Part shown: piece by piece, positions 62,275 through 64,000 of the stretch
Layout: each line of letters starts with the position of its first letter
Position numbering within the stretch: the stretch's first letter is position 1
NCBI RefSeq assembly: GCF_005239225.2
Contig: NC_133301.1
Span: forward strand, 13,206,318-13,270,317
DNA length: 64,000 nt
Source of the DNA: Populus alba
Taxonomy: Eukaryota > Streptophyta > Magnoliopsida > Malpighiales > Salicaceae
Reading direction: 5' to 3'
The notes under the pieces: model-generated
What the model was told of the DNA's origin: nothing
What the model saw: the letters and a program-made list of their open reading frames with translations, nothing else
The model's database searches: none
Made by a program: the position numbers and the translations under genes

Positions 62275-63689
62275 AATCCCTCTTCAACAACTTCGTTGTT
62301 GTAGGATCAAACATTCAGTAGAACTCGTCTTGGTTGATTATTCATCATTCTTATGAATGAAACGTATTCTTGATTCTTCAGAGAAAGTTCATCTGAAACA
62401 CTCATCATGGACTGTCTAAATATCCGCAAGAAATATTTTCGTTATGTGCTTCAAGGGACTTGCATGGTGCTCAATTGTCTATGGAGCTAGAAACAAAGAA
62501 ACATCAAAGTTCATAGTGGGACTGATGCATCCGGAATCTCTGCCAAGGTCCGGGTCATGATTCAAATGGTTAGATGTACGCTTGATAATTTCAGATTTCC
62601 AATATTTTTAGTAATCATGATCAAATCTAAGGAATTGAAATTTTAGATTTGATTTTTATTTTCCCGTAGAGTATCCATGACAAAAGCTCAACAGCCAGAG
62701 TTCGTATTTCCTTAATTTCTTATGAACAAATCAAGCATGCAGTAGATCTTGCTCTTGTCTTTTCTCAAGATTATCCAAAATGTTGGTGCTTAAATCATCC
62801 CAATTGCTATCCTTGATTGGTCCAGCGTAATGATTTTTGTTAGGAAATCTGGTTTTCCATTTACCATAATCATGTTCGGGGACAGTACTTCACATTGCTA
62901 ATTAAATTCACTTTACATATAATTCAAGAATTAAACTAATGGAAATCCATCTTTCTTGTAGCTAAGGAACTCAATCAACAAATTAGCATTCAAATTCAAT
63001 TGTTAAAGTTGTAAGATGTGAATGTTCATCACACTAATTGGAACATTTCGATCTATTTCAAAAACTAACCACACGAGACGATTAATGCATGTAATTTTTT
63101 TTTTCCCACTTATAACTTGTTTTCTTTCAGCTTTAAAGTCAAATAACAAAAGGGTGCTTAAATGTTAATTTTTAAATATAGTAAAGATGTGATATAGTGT
63201 AACTGGAAATTATATAAAAGTGAATTTTTTCTTACATCTTAAAATTATTTTTGAAAATGTTTTTGTCATTTACAAAAATTTTATATAGAATTATATCTTT
63301 AGAATAGGATCAAATATTTGAAGTTATTAGCCAATTACTCTATGCTGCGGATATGTATTGTGAACATATTTTTTGATATCATGAAAAAAATTAATTCCAG
63401 TGAGAACAAGTTATAAGAAGTACCAGAGATCAAAATAAAAAATTATGTGAGAATCAATTAGAGATCCTAGCTAGAGAGAAAAATATACGCGAGATTAAAG
63501 AAATAGAAAAACAAAGACAAAAGCAAGAAAAAAGCTTCCATAGAAGAAATAAAAATCCAGAGAGAAAAGCAAAATCTAAAAAAAAAAGGTACAAAAAGAC
63601 TTAAAAAAACATAAAAGAAAAGAAAAGTAAATATGAGAGAAAAGCACACCATGCACTGCCGCTGTTTTTGGTGTTTTTCCTATTTTCTT
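62275..63689. other. AT-rich intergenic region
   Basis: I see no gene, RNA or defined element here. A minus-strand frame at 63467-63652 is low-complexity (phenylalanine/leucine from A-rich sequence) and not credible. Confidence 0.55.
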
Positions 63690-64000
63690 TCAATCCTAAA
63701 TTATTGCATTAAATTTGATGATCCTTTTATCATGAATATAATAGTTTAGGGGAAAAAATAGAATGAATTTTGTTTTTTTCTATTATATAATCAACTCTTT
63801 ATACAAAACTCTGAATATTAATTAGGATTTCTATTTACCTCAACTAGATGACTAGTTTTTATCTATTTTTTTTTTATTTGATGCCTATTTATTTTTACAA
63901 TTTAAAAGTATTTTTAAAAATAATAGAAAATCAATCATAAATAAAACCCGGTTTTTTTCATTAAAATATACCACGAAATAAACAAAGGCGAAGGGAAAAG
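63690..64000 (+). repeat. Dispersed repeat family D, copy 4 (cut by window end)
   Basis: GATGATCCTTTTATCATGAA (63717), then TTTAGGGGAAAAAATAGAAT, GAATATTAATTAGGATTTCT (63811) and AAATAAACAAAGGCGAAGGG closely match 34818-35230 of copy 1, with the stretch 35000-35170 partly missing. It is the copy closest to copy 1 in sequence. Its 3' end lies outside the window. Confidence 0.8.

Noticed and set aside
63467..63652. Minus-strand phenylalanine-rich frame
   Set aside because: Low-complexity A-rich DNA; the translation reflects base composition only.

Overview
This is a gene-poor, AT-rich window of a eudicot nuclear genome. It has GT-AG introns, long AT-rich intergenic DNA, TATA/GA/GAT microsatellites, a TRIM-type retroelement, a nuclear copy of plastid DNA and plant-only protein families. 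The many AT-rich dispersed repeats and the receptor-like-protein (RLP) style suggest Salicaceae (poplar or willow). That family-level guess comes from recall of sequence style, not from a search.

Layout. 1-3.6 kb: intergenic, with a 48-bp GA tract. 3.64-8.57 kb (+): an intact nine-exon gene for a 550-residue five-pass membrane protein of the plant family related to DDB_G0292058. Its 2.27-kb seventh intron holds a fragment that looks like the plastid trnA-UGC intron. 11.89-12.22 kb and 21.52-22.15 kb (+): two intronless paralogues of the plant serine-rich-protein-like family, sharing a CxCSPTTHPGSFRC motif, about 9.3 kb apart. 22-31 kb: mostly repeats and low-complexity DNA, with a weak LINE-like remnant on the minus strand. 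31.06-32.51 kb (+): an intact three-exon gene for the catalytic subunit of tRNA m1A58 methyltransferase (TRM61).

From 32.5 kb to the end the window is a graveyard of duplicated and broken sequence. It contains a four-copy dispersed repeat (34.6, 36.7, 38.6 and 63.7 kb), a tandem array of about 310-bp units (40.4-41.9 kb), and a 12-kb RLP relic. The relic has an LRR N-terminal exon at 43.5 kb, an array of decayed LRR exons at 44-51.3 kb, and a frameshifted LRR/transmembrane end at 53.7-55.8 kb. After it come about 0.6 kb of degenerate telomere-like repeats (56.9-57.5 kb) and a mitochondrial calcium uptake protein (MICU) pseudogene (58.3-61.5 kb). The MICU relic carries a small complete TRIM retroelement with target-site duplication, and is interleaved with exon-like pieces of another, unrecognised gene. 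One such piece is also found near 37 kb.

The four intact genes show no pathway link; this is an ordinary plant neighbourhood. I see no evidence of a new multi-gene system. The most distinctive material is the chimeric MICU locus with its nested TRIM, the exploded RLP locus, and the plastid insertion.
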